From NCBI GenBank assembly GCA_944322815.1, contig CALUQB010000023.1, forward strand, positions 1 to 44,625: a DNA stretch of 44,625 bases, written 5' to 3'. This DNA comes from an uncultured Bacteroidales bacterium (GTDB lineage Bacteria > Bacteroidota > Bacteroidia > Bacteroidales > UBA932). Positions within the stretch are counted from its first letter, which is position 1. Each line of letters starts with the position of its first letter. The notes under the pieces are model-generated. The model was not told the DNA's origin and ran no database searches. It saw nothing but the letters and a program-made list of their open reading frames with translations. The translations under genes were made by a program, and so were the position numbers. Positions 16,432 through 24,042 of the stretch are shown one piece after another.

Positions 16432-18843
16432 ATGCCAGATATGGAAAATACAAAACTGAATACAGCAGCACAGAAGGAACGAGAGGAGGATTCCGTAGAT
16501 CTCCGTTATATAGTCGATGTGATATGGGATCTGAAATACTGGATCATCCTGTCGGTCTTCGCATGTCTGCTGGCAGGGTATGTCTATCTGAAGTTCACTA
16601 CACCGGAGTATAACAGGTCGGCTACCATCCTTATAGCGAACGACCGTATGACAGGCGGTATGGGATCCGAACTCCAGCTTCTTTCCGATATTACCGGGAT
16701 GAAAGCCAACGGACTGGTCCAGAATGAGATATACATACTGAAATCCAGACCTCTGATGCAGAGCGTGGTCGAGGATCTGTCCCTTAACGTCAGATATTTC
16801 CGGAAACAGGACATGTTCCGGGAGAATGAGATGTACAGGACGTCTCCCGTCACGTTCACTCTCATGTCAGGAAGTGCACGGAACAAATATCCGGCTATAT
16901 CCATAGATTTCGAAGTCGCCAGGGATACGCTCTCCTATACCATACGCAAACTGTCGTTCATCGCCGGAAAGGAGGATGCGGATAATCCTATACTCAAGGA
17001 ATTCAAGGGGAGAACTTACAATTTCGGGGATGCCATAAACCTGCCGGACAACAACGTGGCTGTCCTGTCGAAGTCGGATGCATATTCGTTGGGACTTGAG
17101 CCGGGCAGATACAGGGTGGTTCATGTCTCTCCGAAAAAGATGGCCAAATACTATGCGTCCGTCCTGTCTGCCGGTACCACGGACTACAGGGAGCGTTCCA
17201 GCGTCATCACGATGAGTATCAGGGACAATATCCCTTCACGTGCCGATGATATATTGAATTCCCTCATTGCCCAGTACAACGAAGATACTAAGATGTATCT
17301 TTCCCTGTCCACTTCCAATACACTGGATTTCATTGACGAGCGTCTGGAAAGCCTGGAAGCGCAGCTCGGGGACATAGAGTCGGAGGCGAGGTCTTACAAG
17401 TCCGACAATTCCCTGGTGGATTTCATGCTCCAGTCCGAAGCCATCATCAGGAAAGATACAGAGGCAGATGCCCAGCTGACACAGATAGGGATGCAGATCC
17501 GTTTCATGGACATGATAGAAGAGTACATGTCCGATGCCGGGAACGAGTACAGTCTTCTGCCGGCGAATATCGGTATCGATGACCAGGGCCTGTCGGAAAT
17601 GATAAACGAATACAACACGATAGTGATAGAGAGGCGCAGGCTTATGCTGGGGGCTTCCGAGACTAACCCGCGCATCATGGCTCTGACGAATCAGATCCGG
17701 GACATGCGCAAGGCTGTGTCCCTGACATTGGACCAGTTGAGGGAGTCTTACCGATACAGGTACGACATTCTGATGAAGGAGGCTTCGGCGGACAGGGAGA
17801 AGATGGCGGAAATTCCGAACCAGCAGTTCGATATAGCCAGGATAGAGCGTCAGCAGATGATAGTGGAACCTCTCTATGTCCTTCTCCGTCAGAAAAAGGA
17901 AGAGGCTCTCATATCACTGTATGCCCAGACTGACAATGCCAGACTTGTAGAGCCTGCGGACGGTCCAGACAGACCGGCTTCCCCACAGCCCCTGATCATC
18001 TATGCGGTATGTTTCGTATTGGGGCTTGCAGCCCCTCCGGGAGTATTTTTCCTGAGCAATGTACTTAAAAGGAAAGTATCGAATATAAAGGATGTCCAGG
18101 ACAGGACTTCTCTTCCTGTAGTCGGTTATATTCCGAAGAGCGACATATCCAAGGTGGTCCAGGGCAGCAGGGATGTCCTGACCGAGACTTTCCGGGCCTT
18201 GCGTGCAAACCTTGGCTTTATCCCGGGCAAGGTCTTCCAGGTGACGTCCTCCGTTTCCGGTGAGGGAAAATCCACCGTGGCTGTGAATCTGGCCCTGACA
18301 TTGGCTTTTGCCGGCAGAAAGGTACTCTTTATCGAGTCCGATCTGAGAAACGGGTTCGACTACAAGATTTTCAACGTTCCCAAAAGCGGCAAGGGCCTGT
18401 CCACTTATCTGAGCGGGTCTTCAGAACTGGAAGAAGTGATTCTCCGCGGTACAGGCAGCCCGAACCTCGATGTCATATTGAGGGGGGCGATGCCGCCGAA
18501 TCCGAACGAACTTCTTTCCGGCAGGAAAATGGAGGACCTCATATCTTCCATGAGGGAAAAGTACGATTATATCATTTGCGATTCTGCTCCGTACGTGATC
18601 ATTTCAGATCCTTTGGTGGTGAACAATTATACGGATGCCACTCTTTATGTCGTAAGGTGCGGGGTGTCGGATCTCAGATTCATTGATGAGATCAATTTCG
18701 CTTCCGATAGCGGAAGGTTGAGGAATATTTCCCTTATCATCAATAATATAGATCCAAAAAGCAAACTTTACGGAAAATATGGCGGCTACGGCTACGGATA
18801 TGGCTACGGCTATGATACCGCAGGAAAACAGGAAACTGTATGA
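16432..18843 (+). CDS. wzc: Wzc-type chain-length determinant / tyrosine autokinase
   Basis: This 803-residue inner-membrane protein drives and regulates exopolysaccharide assembly. An N-terminal Wzz domain has a first membrane helix near residues 36-53, a long periplasmic coiled-coil region with GNVR-like IPNQQFDIARIERQQ, and a second helix near residues 525-550. A cytoplasmic BY-kinase domain follows: Walker A SVSGEGKST near residue 607, KVLFIESDLR near 630 and YDYIICDSAP near 710. The C-terminus ends in a tyrosine/glycine cluster (GGYGYGYGYGYD), the expected autophosphorylation tail. An alternative start is MENTKLN, 3 codons in. The stop overlaps the cpsB start. Confidence 0.92.
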   Translation: MPDMENTKLNTAAQKEREEDSVDLRYIVDVIWDLKYWIILSVFACLLAGYVYLKFTTPEYNRSATILIANDRMTGGMGSELQLLSDITGMKANGLVQNEIYILKSRPLMQSVVEDLSLNVRYFRKQDMFRENEMYRTSPVTFTLMSGSARNKYPAISIDFEVARDTLSYTIRKLSFIAGKEDADNPILKEFKGRTYNFGDAINLPDNNVAVLSKSDAYSLGLEPGRYRVVHVSPKKMAKYYASVLSAGTTDYRERSSVITMSIRDNIPSRADDILNSLIAQYNEDTKMYLSLSTSNTLDFIDERLESLEAQLGDIESEARSYKSDNSLVDFMLQSEAIIRKDTEADAQLTQIGMQIRFMDMIEEYMSDAGNEYSLLPANIGIDDQGLSEMINEYNTIVIERRRLMLGASETNPRIMALTNQIRDMRKAVSLTLDQLRESYRYRYDILMKEASADREKMAEIPNQQFDIARIERQQMIVEPLYVLLRQKKEEALISLYAQTDNARLVEPADGPDRPASPQPLIIYAVCFVLGLAAPPGVFFLSNVLKRKVSNIKDVQDRTSLPVVGYIPKSDISKVVQGSRDVLTETFRALRANLGFIPGKVFQVTSSVSGEGKSTVAVNLALTLAFAGRKVLFIESDLRNGFDYKIFNVPKSGKGLSTYLSGSSELEEVILRGTGSPNLDVILRGAMPPNPNELLSGRKMEDLISSMREKYDYIICDSAPYVIISDPLVVNNYTDATLYVVRCGVSDLRFIDEINFASDSGRLRNISLIINNIDPKSKLYGKYGGYGYGYGYGYDTAGKQETV

Positions 18844-19595
18844 TGTGGCCGTTCAGATCATACGTGAAATTTGCCGACATGGATTTCAGGACGGATGTGC
18901 ATTCGCATATCCTGCCCGGTGTCGATGACGGTTTCCGTACAGGACAGGATTCCGTGAAGGCTCTTGGGCTTCTCCATGACATGGGCGTGGAACATTGTAT
19001 TCTGACTCCTCACGTATATCCGGAACTGTATCCTGCGAATAATCCTTCGAGCATCAGGAATCGGTTTTCCGAAGTTTCGGACATGCTTGTGAGGACCGGT
19101 GTGGAGTGCCGTGTGGCCGGGGAGCACATGGTTTATGCCGGAGTAGATTCCGGTTTCAGTGAAGAGAATGCCGGAAGCGCACTCCTGCTTGGCGGCAGGC
19201 ATATTCTGATAGAGATGTCGTACGCTTATGAGTCCCGGAATATCCGTGATTTCGTTTTTCATCTGAATGCCGTAGGCTTGCATCCTGTACTGGCTCATCC
19301 TGAAAGGTACAGCTACTATTCTGCAAGTCTGACGGAGATAAGATCCATCGCGGACATGGATACGCAGCTCCAGCTGAACATATTGTCTCTTGGCGGGTTT
19401 TACGGGAATTCATCCAGGGAAAAGGCAGAAGCCATGCTTGCGGCCGGGCTTTATTCGTTTCTGGGGACGGATCTGCATTCGGTGAGCCAGATCGCGCAGC
19501 TGTCTTCCCTCAAGATAGAGAAAAAACATGTCCCTGCTGTCGAAAGGCTTCTGGAGAATAATGACAGGCTCTGGAACGGGGAAGATGTTCAATAG
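18840..19595 (+). CDS. CpsB/YwqE-type PHP tyrosine-protein phosphatase
   Basis: This 251-residue PHP-domain metallo-phosphatase is expected to dephosphorylate the tyrosine tail of the Wzc-type kinase. Metal ligands are visible in DVHSHILPGVDDG, ILTPHVYPELY, LAHPERYSYY and LGTDLHSVSQ. The start overlaps the wzc stop (ATGA), so translation is coupled. The stop overlaps the stop region of the convergent HAD gene by 7 bp. Export, kinase and phosphatase are thus together, but no glycosyltransferases or polymerase are in the window. Confidence 0.9.
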   Translation: MMWPFRSYVKFADMDFRTDVHSHILPGVDDGFRTGQDSVKALGLLHDMGVEHCILTPHVYPELYPANNPSSIRNRFSEVSDMLVRTGVECRVAGEHMVYAGVDSGFSEENAGSALLLGGRHILIEMSYAYESRNIRDFVFHLNAVGLHPVLAHPERYSYYSASLTEIRSIADMDTQLQLNILSLGGFYGNSSREKAEAMLAAGLYSFLGTDLHSVSQIAQLSSLKIEKKHVPAVERLLENNDRLWNGEDVQ

Positions 19596-20425
19596 TTTTC
19601 CAGTTTTTTCAATTCGTATTCGGCTTTTATCTTGTCGATGATCGCGCATACGATTTCGTACATTTTCCCGTCTTTCCCGTAGTCTGCAGGACAGATGAAG
19701 TTCACTCTTTTCTGGCGCAGGAGTTTCCTTGCGATGTTTCTTTTACGTTCGGATTTCTGGCTGTAGACCGCTATGGAATTCCCTCCGAACATCTTCACTA
19801 TTTTCATGCACGGCACATCGGTCTCCCCGTCACCGAAATATATCATGGCAGGAAAGGGAATCCGCTTGTTTTCATCAAGCTGGCTTTCATTCACCCTTTT
19901 GTTGTCACGGATGCTCAGTATGCCTTTGTTGATCTTGAAGAGGAACTGGGTCTTGGCCGTGTAGTCAACGGCCACTCCGGGCCATTCCGCTTCTCCCTTG
20001 TCATTGTACAGAAACGAGCAGGCGAATATTCTCTTGAATTCTTTCGCGACAGGGGAGCCTTCTATCATTTCGGCCAGGCCGGAAGAGTTTATGTAATGCT
20101 CGATCTTCACTCCATGGGCTTTTCCGTAATCGTTGATGAGCTTGAACCATTCCATGACACCCGGGAACAGTTCGATTTCTTCTCCGAATTTCTTGAAATC
20201 CTCTTTTCTCAGGGGTATGCCGGCTTTTCTGGCCTCATCGAACATGAGTTTCATATAGGCGAGGATATTGCTGGCATCCTGCCCTTTGGCTATCTCGTCA
20301 CTCATTCTCCAGAATTCTTCCGGAGTCTTTCCTATCGCCTGGATAAAACCGAATTCCTGCATGTTCCCCGGGGAAAGTGTCCCGTCGAAGTCGTAGACCA
20401 GGGCGACTATCAGTTTTTTTCTCAT
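19589..20425 (-). CDS. HAD-superfamily phosphatase
   Basis: This 278-residue HAD hydrolase starts at MRKKLIVALVYDFDGTLSPGN, which carries motif I (DFDGT). A start 16 codons upstream is not supported by family sequence. Later motifs are INSSGLAEMI (motif II Ser region) and IYFGDGETDVPCMKIV (motif IV). The overall form resembles phosphoserine-phosphatase-like HADs with a helical cap, but the substrate is unknown. It faces the CpsB-like gene tail to tail. A -7 box (20460-20453) lies 28 bp upstream. Confidence 0.82.
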   Translation of the reverse strand: MRKKLIVALVYDFDGTLSPGNMQEFGFIQAIGKTPEEFWRMSDEIAKGQDASNILAYMKLMFDEARKAGIPLRKEDFKKFGEEIELFPGVMEWFKLINDYGKAHGVKIEHYINSSGLAEMIEGSPVAKEFKRIFACSFLYNDKGEAEWPGVAVDYTAKTQFLFKINKGILSIRDNKRVNESQLDENKRIPFPAMIYFGDGETDVPCMKIVKMFGGNSIAVYSQKSERKRNIARKLLRQKRVNFICPADYGKDGKMYEIVCAIIDKIKAEYELKKLENY

Positions 20426-20452
20426 ACGGAAATATTTGATATCCTGTCTTTC

Positions 20453-20460
20453 AAAGATAG
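20453..20460 (-). promoter_or_regulatory. Candidate -7 box for the HAD gene
   Basis: The minus strand reads TATCTTTG, an exact consensus-type -7 box, 28 bp upstream of the HAD start. A -33 TTTG is not evident. I could not identify a matching plus-strand promoter for the outer-membrane operon in the same gap. Confidence 0.45.
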
Positions 20461-20510
20461 TGAAAATCTGCAACTATTTATCTTCCGGATGCATCTATAG
20501 TCCGGATTTT

Positions 20511-21164
20511 ATGAAACTTATGAAAAAAACACTGCTAATATCGCTTCTGGCTGTATCTGCCTTGTTCCTGTTTTCTCATCAGTCGGCAGGTGGAAACTCC
20601 AGGCCGCCGTTGTCGGGAAGGCATGAGTTTACGGCGGGCACGGGAATAGTTCCCGGAAGATATGCCTTTACTTACAATCATGAAATGCCGTTTGAATATA
20701 ATTCGCTTCATGGAGCCTATATGAAGTCAAGGTATTATGAACGTGAATATGTCTCCGGTGTCTGGTCTCTGGGCTACGCTTACAACTTTACCAGAGTCTT
20801 TTCCCTGCAGGCCCATCTTTTCTATGAAGCCGGGTGGATAGAACGTTTCAGCAGGGAGACTGACATGATGGCGGCCAGGAGCCTCGATTCTTATCTGACG
20901 GCCATGGCCTCTTTCCGTGTGAACTGGTTCAACAGATCATCCGTCCGGATGTATTCGTACGCAGGTGTCGGCCTGTCCCTGAATCACAATTACAATGATC
21001 CGATAGGTGATCCGGGGCAGGGTCCGCGGTTCAATTCGCTCAAGGCCGCTTATCAGCTGACCCCGTTCGGAATCCTGGTCGGCAGGCGGTTCTTCGGTTT
21101 CGCGGAGATCGGTATAGGCCATTATTTCTGCGGTCTGGCACTGGGGGCCGGCTACAGATTCTGA
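20511..21164 (+). CDS. Outer-membrane beta-barrel protein, first paralogue
   Basis: This protein of about 217 residues has a signal peptide (MKKTLLISLLAVSALFLFSH) and alternating aromatic/small strands ending in F (LALGAGYRF), typical of an eight-strand-type outer-membrane barrel. Its C-terminal third (SSVRMYSYAGVGLSL, AYQLTPFGILVGRRFFGF) aligns clearly with the second barrel at 21974-22684, so the two are paralogues. The start may be this ATG or the one three codons downstream. It is first of four genes alternating barrel and lipoprotein. Function unknown. Confidence 0.72.
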   Translation: MKLMKKTLLISLLAVSALFLFSHQSAGGNSRPPLSGRHEFTAGTGIVPGRYAFTYNHEMPFEYNSLHGAYMKSRYYEREYVSGVWSLGYAYNFTRVFSLQAHLFYEAGWIERFSRETDMMAARSLDSYLTAMASFRVNWFNRSSVRMYSYAGVGLSLNHNYNDPIGDPGQGPRFNSLKAAYQLTPFGILVGRRFFGFAEIGIGHYFCGLALGAGYRF

Positions 21165-21219
21165 GAGCGGTCCGAGTATATATCAGTCATGGAGAATAAT
21201 GATTCACAGGTGTAAGGTT

Positions 21220-22005
21220 ATGAAAAAGATGGAAAGTCACGTGAAATATATTCTGGCGGCGGCACTGCTGCCTTTCGTCTGGTCATGTGAGATCTATAAT
21301 GACAGGGATGAACTTCAGGAGCCGGCTTATATGGTAGTGCAGCCTGTTTACGGCGCTTATGTTTATGAAATGTTCAAGGCGGCCGAGCTGTCGTATTTTT
21401 TCCAGCAGTATCAGGAAATCCGCGAAGACAGGGAGGCTGCGGTATCGTTTGCCACAGAATATTTCGGCATGGAGCGGAACTGGGACTATTGCCTTTTCTA
21501 TGAGGAGGCGGAGATTTCAGGAATCGGGCGGATTCTTTTGAATGACGACGGGTCATTCACGGTGGATCCGAGTATAACTTTTTACAGGTTTTTCCCTTCT
21601 GTCGGGACATTTACGGTCACTTCGGAAGCCCCGGGCAGATTCATCATTTCATCGGATGCTGCCGATGGTTTGCCGGCCGGGTCCGTAGTATCATCCGTGC
21701 TGTGTGATGACGGATATGTCACATTGGAAGATTTCAGCCTTTCGTTGGATATAGGCGAGTTCCGTCTGGATGTGGTCTCCGTCGATGGAGAACCGGTGAA
21801 AAAACTGGTTGCTCCGGATTCGATAGAATCATATCAGGCTGTTTCGGGAAGCCTGTCTTTCATTTACAAAGAGTATGACGGTTTTGAAGATGAATTCGAA
21901 CTGGGTTTCGGGGAGGATTGTGTCACGGTGTCGCGCGGCTCGTCTTCAGTGAAATGCAAGCCTCTGGACAGATATGAAAAAAAGTATGATTATGTTATTG
22001 GATAA
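21220..22005 (+). CDS. Hypothetical lipoprotein, first of the pair
   Basis: This 261-residue protein starts MKKMESHVKYILAAALL and has a lipobox-like WSC before the mature part (CEIYNDRDELQEP). The mature region is acidic and predicted mostly beta. I recognise no domain. It sits between two paralogous barrels and is followed, beyond the second barrel, by another lipoprotein, so it probably works at the outer membrane with its neighbours. Its end overlaps the start of the next barrel gene by 32 bp. Confidence 0.65.
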   Translation: MKKMESHVKYILAAALLPFVWSCEIYNDRDELQEPAYMVVQPVYGAYVYEMFKAAELSYFFQQYQEIREDREAAVSFATEYFGMERNWDYCLFYEEAEISGIGRILLNDDGSFTVDPSITFYRFFPSVGTFTVTSEAPGRFIISSDAADGLPAGSVVSSVLCDDGYVTLEDFSLSLDIGEFRLDVVSVDGEPVKKLVAPDSIESYQAVSGSLSFIYKEYDGFEDEFELGFGEDCVTVSRGSSSVKCKPLDRYEKKYDYVIG

Positions 22006-22684
22006 GATGACGCTTTCAGCCAGGTTATTCATTGTGCTGGCAATACTGGTCATGTCCGGACGGATATCTTTGTCCGCACAGGAAACGGCTCCTGACATGA
22101 CAACTTCTGAAAAGAAGGAACCTTCCGATTTCAGATATGAACTCAGGATCGGATGGGGCGGCATTCCTTTGATGGACTCGGAAATGGTCTTTAACGGTTT
22201 CTTCTCTTTCGTTGATTATGACATGAATTTTTATCAGCCGTCTACCATGGAGTCAATATATAGGGGATACAGAGGTCCCGGGTATATGACTGGAATCATT
22301 TCCGCCGAGATGGACATCAATTTCAAGCGCTGGTTTGCATTGACTATCGGTATAGGTTTCAACGGGATGTATCAGACCGTGTATGATTCCGTGACGGGAC
22401 AGAAGTCCGGCTGCAACAGGGGAGTTGCAGTGTCTGTATTGCCGGAAGCCAGATTCAACTGGCTGAACAGGAATCTGGTCAGAATGTATTCTGCAGCCGG
22501 GATTGGCATAGTAATAGGCGGAAAGCGGAATATGGATTATGGAAACAGTGAGTATTTCCTGTATCCCGCGTTTCAGCTTACGCCTGTCGGCATTTCCGTA
22601 GGCCGGAAAGTCTATGGATTTGTCGAACTCGGACTGGGTACCCAATTTATGGGCGGTATGGCAGGTGTCGGTATCCGACTTTGA
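21974..22684 (+). CDS. Outer-membrane beta-barrel protein, second paralogue
   Basis: This 236-residue protein has a hydrophobic N-terminal signal (ARLFIVLAILVMSGRISLSAQ) and a barrel-like body. The C-terminal portion (NLVRMYSAAGIGIVIGG, AFQLTPVGISVGRKVYGFVELG) matches the first barrel at 20511-21164. The ATG at 22007 would give a conventional signal peptide without overlap. The longer start at 21974 overlaps the lipoprotein gene by 32 bp and would couple translation. Function unknown. Confidence 0.7.
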   Translation: MKKSMIMLLDKMTLSARLFIVLAILVMSGRISLSAQETAPDMTTSEKKEPSDFRYELRIGWGGIPLMDSEMVFNGFFSFVDYDMNFYQPSTMESIYRGYRGPGYMTGIISAEMDINFKRWFALTIGIGFNGMYQTVYDSVTGQKSGCNRGVAVSVLPEARFNWLNRNLVRMYSAAGIGIVIGGKRNMDYGNSEYFLYPAFQLTPVGISVGRKVYGFVELGLGTQFMGGMAGVGIRL

Positions 22685-22707
22685 AACACACGTAAAACGA
22701 AGAACAG

Positions 22708-23502
22708 ATGAAAAGTCTTTACAGGATTTACATGATGGCGGCGGCCGTTCTGATGACCGCTTCCTGCATGGTGGAAGAAGCCGGAAAACCGAACCGGAAT
22801 GAATACAACATAATCCATTATTCGGAAAATGTCATGGGGACGGCCTGTGTTTTCCAGCCTGTCTCCGCGGTGGCAGTAGCCAGGGATGCAGACATCTATC
22901 TTTCACTTTCGGAACAGGAGAAGGAAGAATTCGATGTTGCTTCCCTTTTCCCTGGAGGAATCAGGCATATAGATCCGAATACTGTCAATATCCGGGATAT
23001 GGCTACGGTTTATTCATACGGTACCCGCTTTTCCGAACCGGGCTCCGAATGGACGGTGAAGATGGATGCTCCTTTCTGGTACGATATTCCCGTTTTTATC
23101 TGGTCGTACGGAGAATATGTGATCAGGTGTATCGCTCCCGATACCTGGGAAATAGTTTCGGAAAAGTCCGATTTCGGAGTGTCCAAGGTGATGCGTGACA
23201 TGTCAGTCACGGTGAAATTTTCAGGCATGGAAGGTACAGAGGCTGTCTATGATGTCGTTTCTTCCGGCGTTGTCGTCGAAGATGGCGGATATGAGGCGGA
23301 GTGCGGGACCGGAGAAGAAGGGGTAGTGCTCCATCATGACAAAAGCCGTTCCGATAATGGCAACCTGGTGTATGACAGCGAAACCATGAAACCGTACGGA
23401 GGCGGATTCGAGGTCCGGATGTATAAGGACGGTCAGATGCTTGATTTCTGCAATATCACTTACGATCAAGGTAATACATCTTACGTTACGAGTCTGTACT
23501 GA
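22708..23502 (+). CDS. Hypothetical lipoprotein, second of the pair
   Basis: This 264-residue protein starts MKSLYRIYMMAAAVLMTASC, a clear lipoprotein signal with the lipobox TASC. The mature part is acidic with many predicted strands, and I recognise no family. It is last in the barrel/lipoprotein series, 23 bp after the second barrel. Two hairpins follow its stop. Confidence 0.68.
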   Translation: MKSLYRIYMMAAAVLMTASCMVEEAGKPNRNEYNIIHYSENVMGTACVFQPVSAVAVARDADIYLSLSEQEKEEFDVASLFPGGIRHIDPNTVNIRDMATVYSYGTRFSEPGSEWTVKMDAPFWYDIPVFIWSYGEYVIRCIAPDTWEIVSEKSDFGVSKVMRDMSVTVKFSGMEGTEAVYDVVSSGVVVEDGGYEAECGTGEEGVVLHHDKSRSDNGNLVYDSETMKPYGGGFEVRMYKDGQMLDFCNITYDQGNTSYVTSLY

Positions 23503-23518
23503 TCTGGATTTGTCGTAT

Positions 23519-23600
23519 TACTGACTTTTTGTCAGTATTCATGTTCGGGAATGGATTTTGAGTTTTGGTTGGCGGTCGGTTTTCCGGCCGCCAACCAAAA
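23519..23600 (+). terminator. Tandem hairpins ending the outer-membrane operon
   Basis: TACTGAC (23519-23525) pairs with GTCAGTA (23531-23537) around a T-rich loop. TTTTGGTTGGCGG (23563-23575) then pairs perfectly with CCGCCAACCAAAA (23588-23600). The second stem is flanked by T on the left and A on the right, so it would work in either direction. Confidence 0.6.
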
Positions 23601-23609
23601 GTTTGTGGG

Positions 23610-23945
23610 TGGGTCAAAAGTCACGAAGTGACCGCGACTGGAAGGAGCGAGATCCCCCTAACCGAGTGATAAGCCGAGAGGTATGGCGGAATGTATTCCG
23701 CTATATCCGAGGCGAAACGAGGAAAAGTTATGAAATAACTTAATAGGGGTCGAGAGCGGTTCTATGAGAATGTCCGGGGGACATTCGAAAGCGAACAGAG
23801 GGGGTTAGGATGGGTCCAGTGTTAAACTGCGTTTTTCCATTATCCTCACCTCGGTAATTCGTACAAGTACGATTACTCTCGGTTCGTCAATGGTTTCGAA
23901 GAAAGACGTTTGAGGGTGACCAAAAGTCCCTTTTGAGTCACCCTC
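23610..23945 (+). other. Hairpin-dense intergenic region, possible structured RNA or repeat element
   Basis: No credible gene is present. Perfect small hairpins follow one another: GTCAC/GTGAC (23620-23632), GCGGAAT/ATTCCGC (23686-23701), AGTTAT/ATAACT (23726-23740) and GAATGTCC/GGACATTC (23768-23786). CCTAACC (23657-23663) can pair with GGTTAGG (23803-23809), closing a domain of about 150 nt around three of them. Further right are GTAATTCGTAC/GTACGATTAC (23854-23876) and GAGGGTGAC/GTCACCCTC (23912-23945). The orientation assigned here is a guess. The last hairpin is about 100 bp before htpG. Confidence 0.5.
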
Positions 23946-24042
23946 GCGATATAAGGGGATGTCCCGGACAAGGGACTCATATGGATTTAATGTTATTGTC
24001 CGGGGACGGACACGAACCAGAAAACTAAAAAACATTTATATT

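Noticed and set aside
15613-19595. Complete capsule biosynthesis cluster
   Set aside because: Only export, kinase and phosphatase genes are present. No glycosyltransferase, flippase or polymerase.
23558-23743. Small ORF rich in Arg and Lys
   Set aside because: It spans several perfect hairpins and a terminator stem, with no ribosome binding site. Structured non-coding DNA explains it better.
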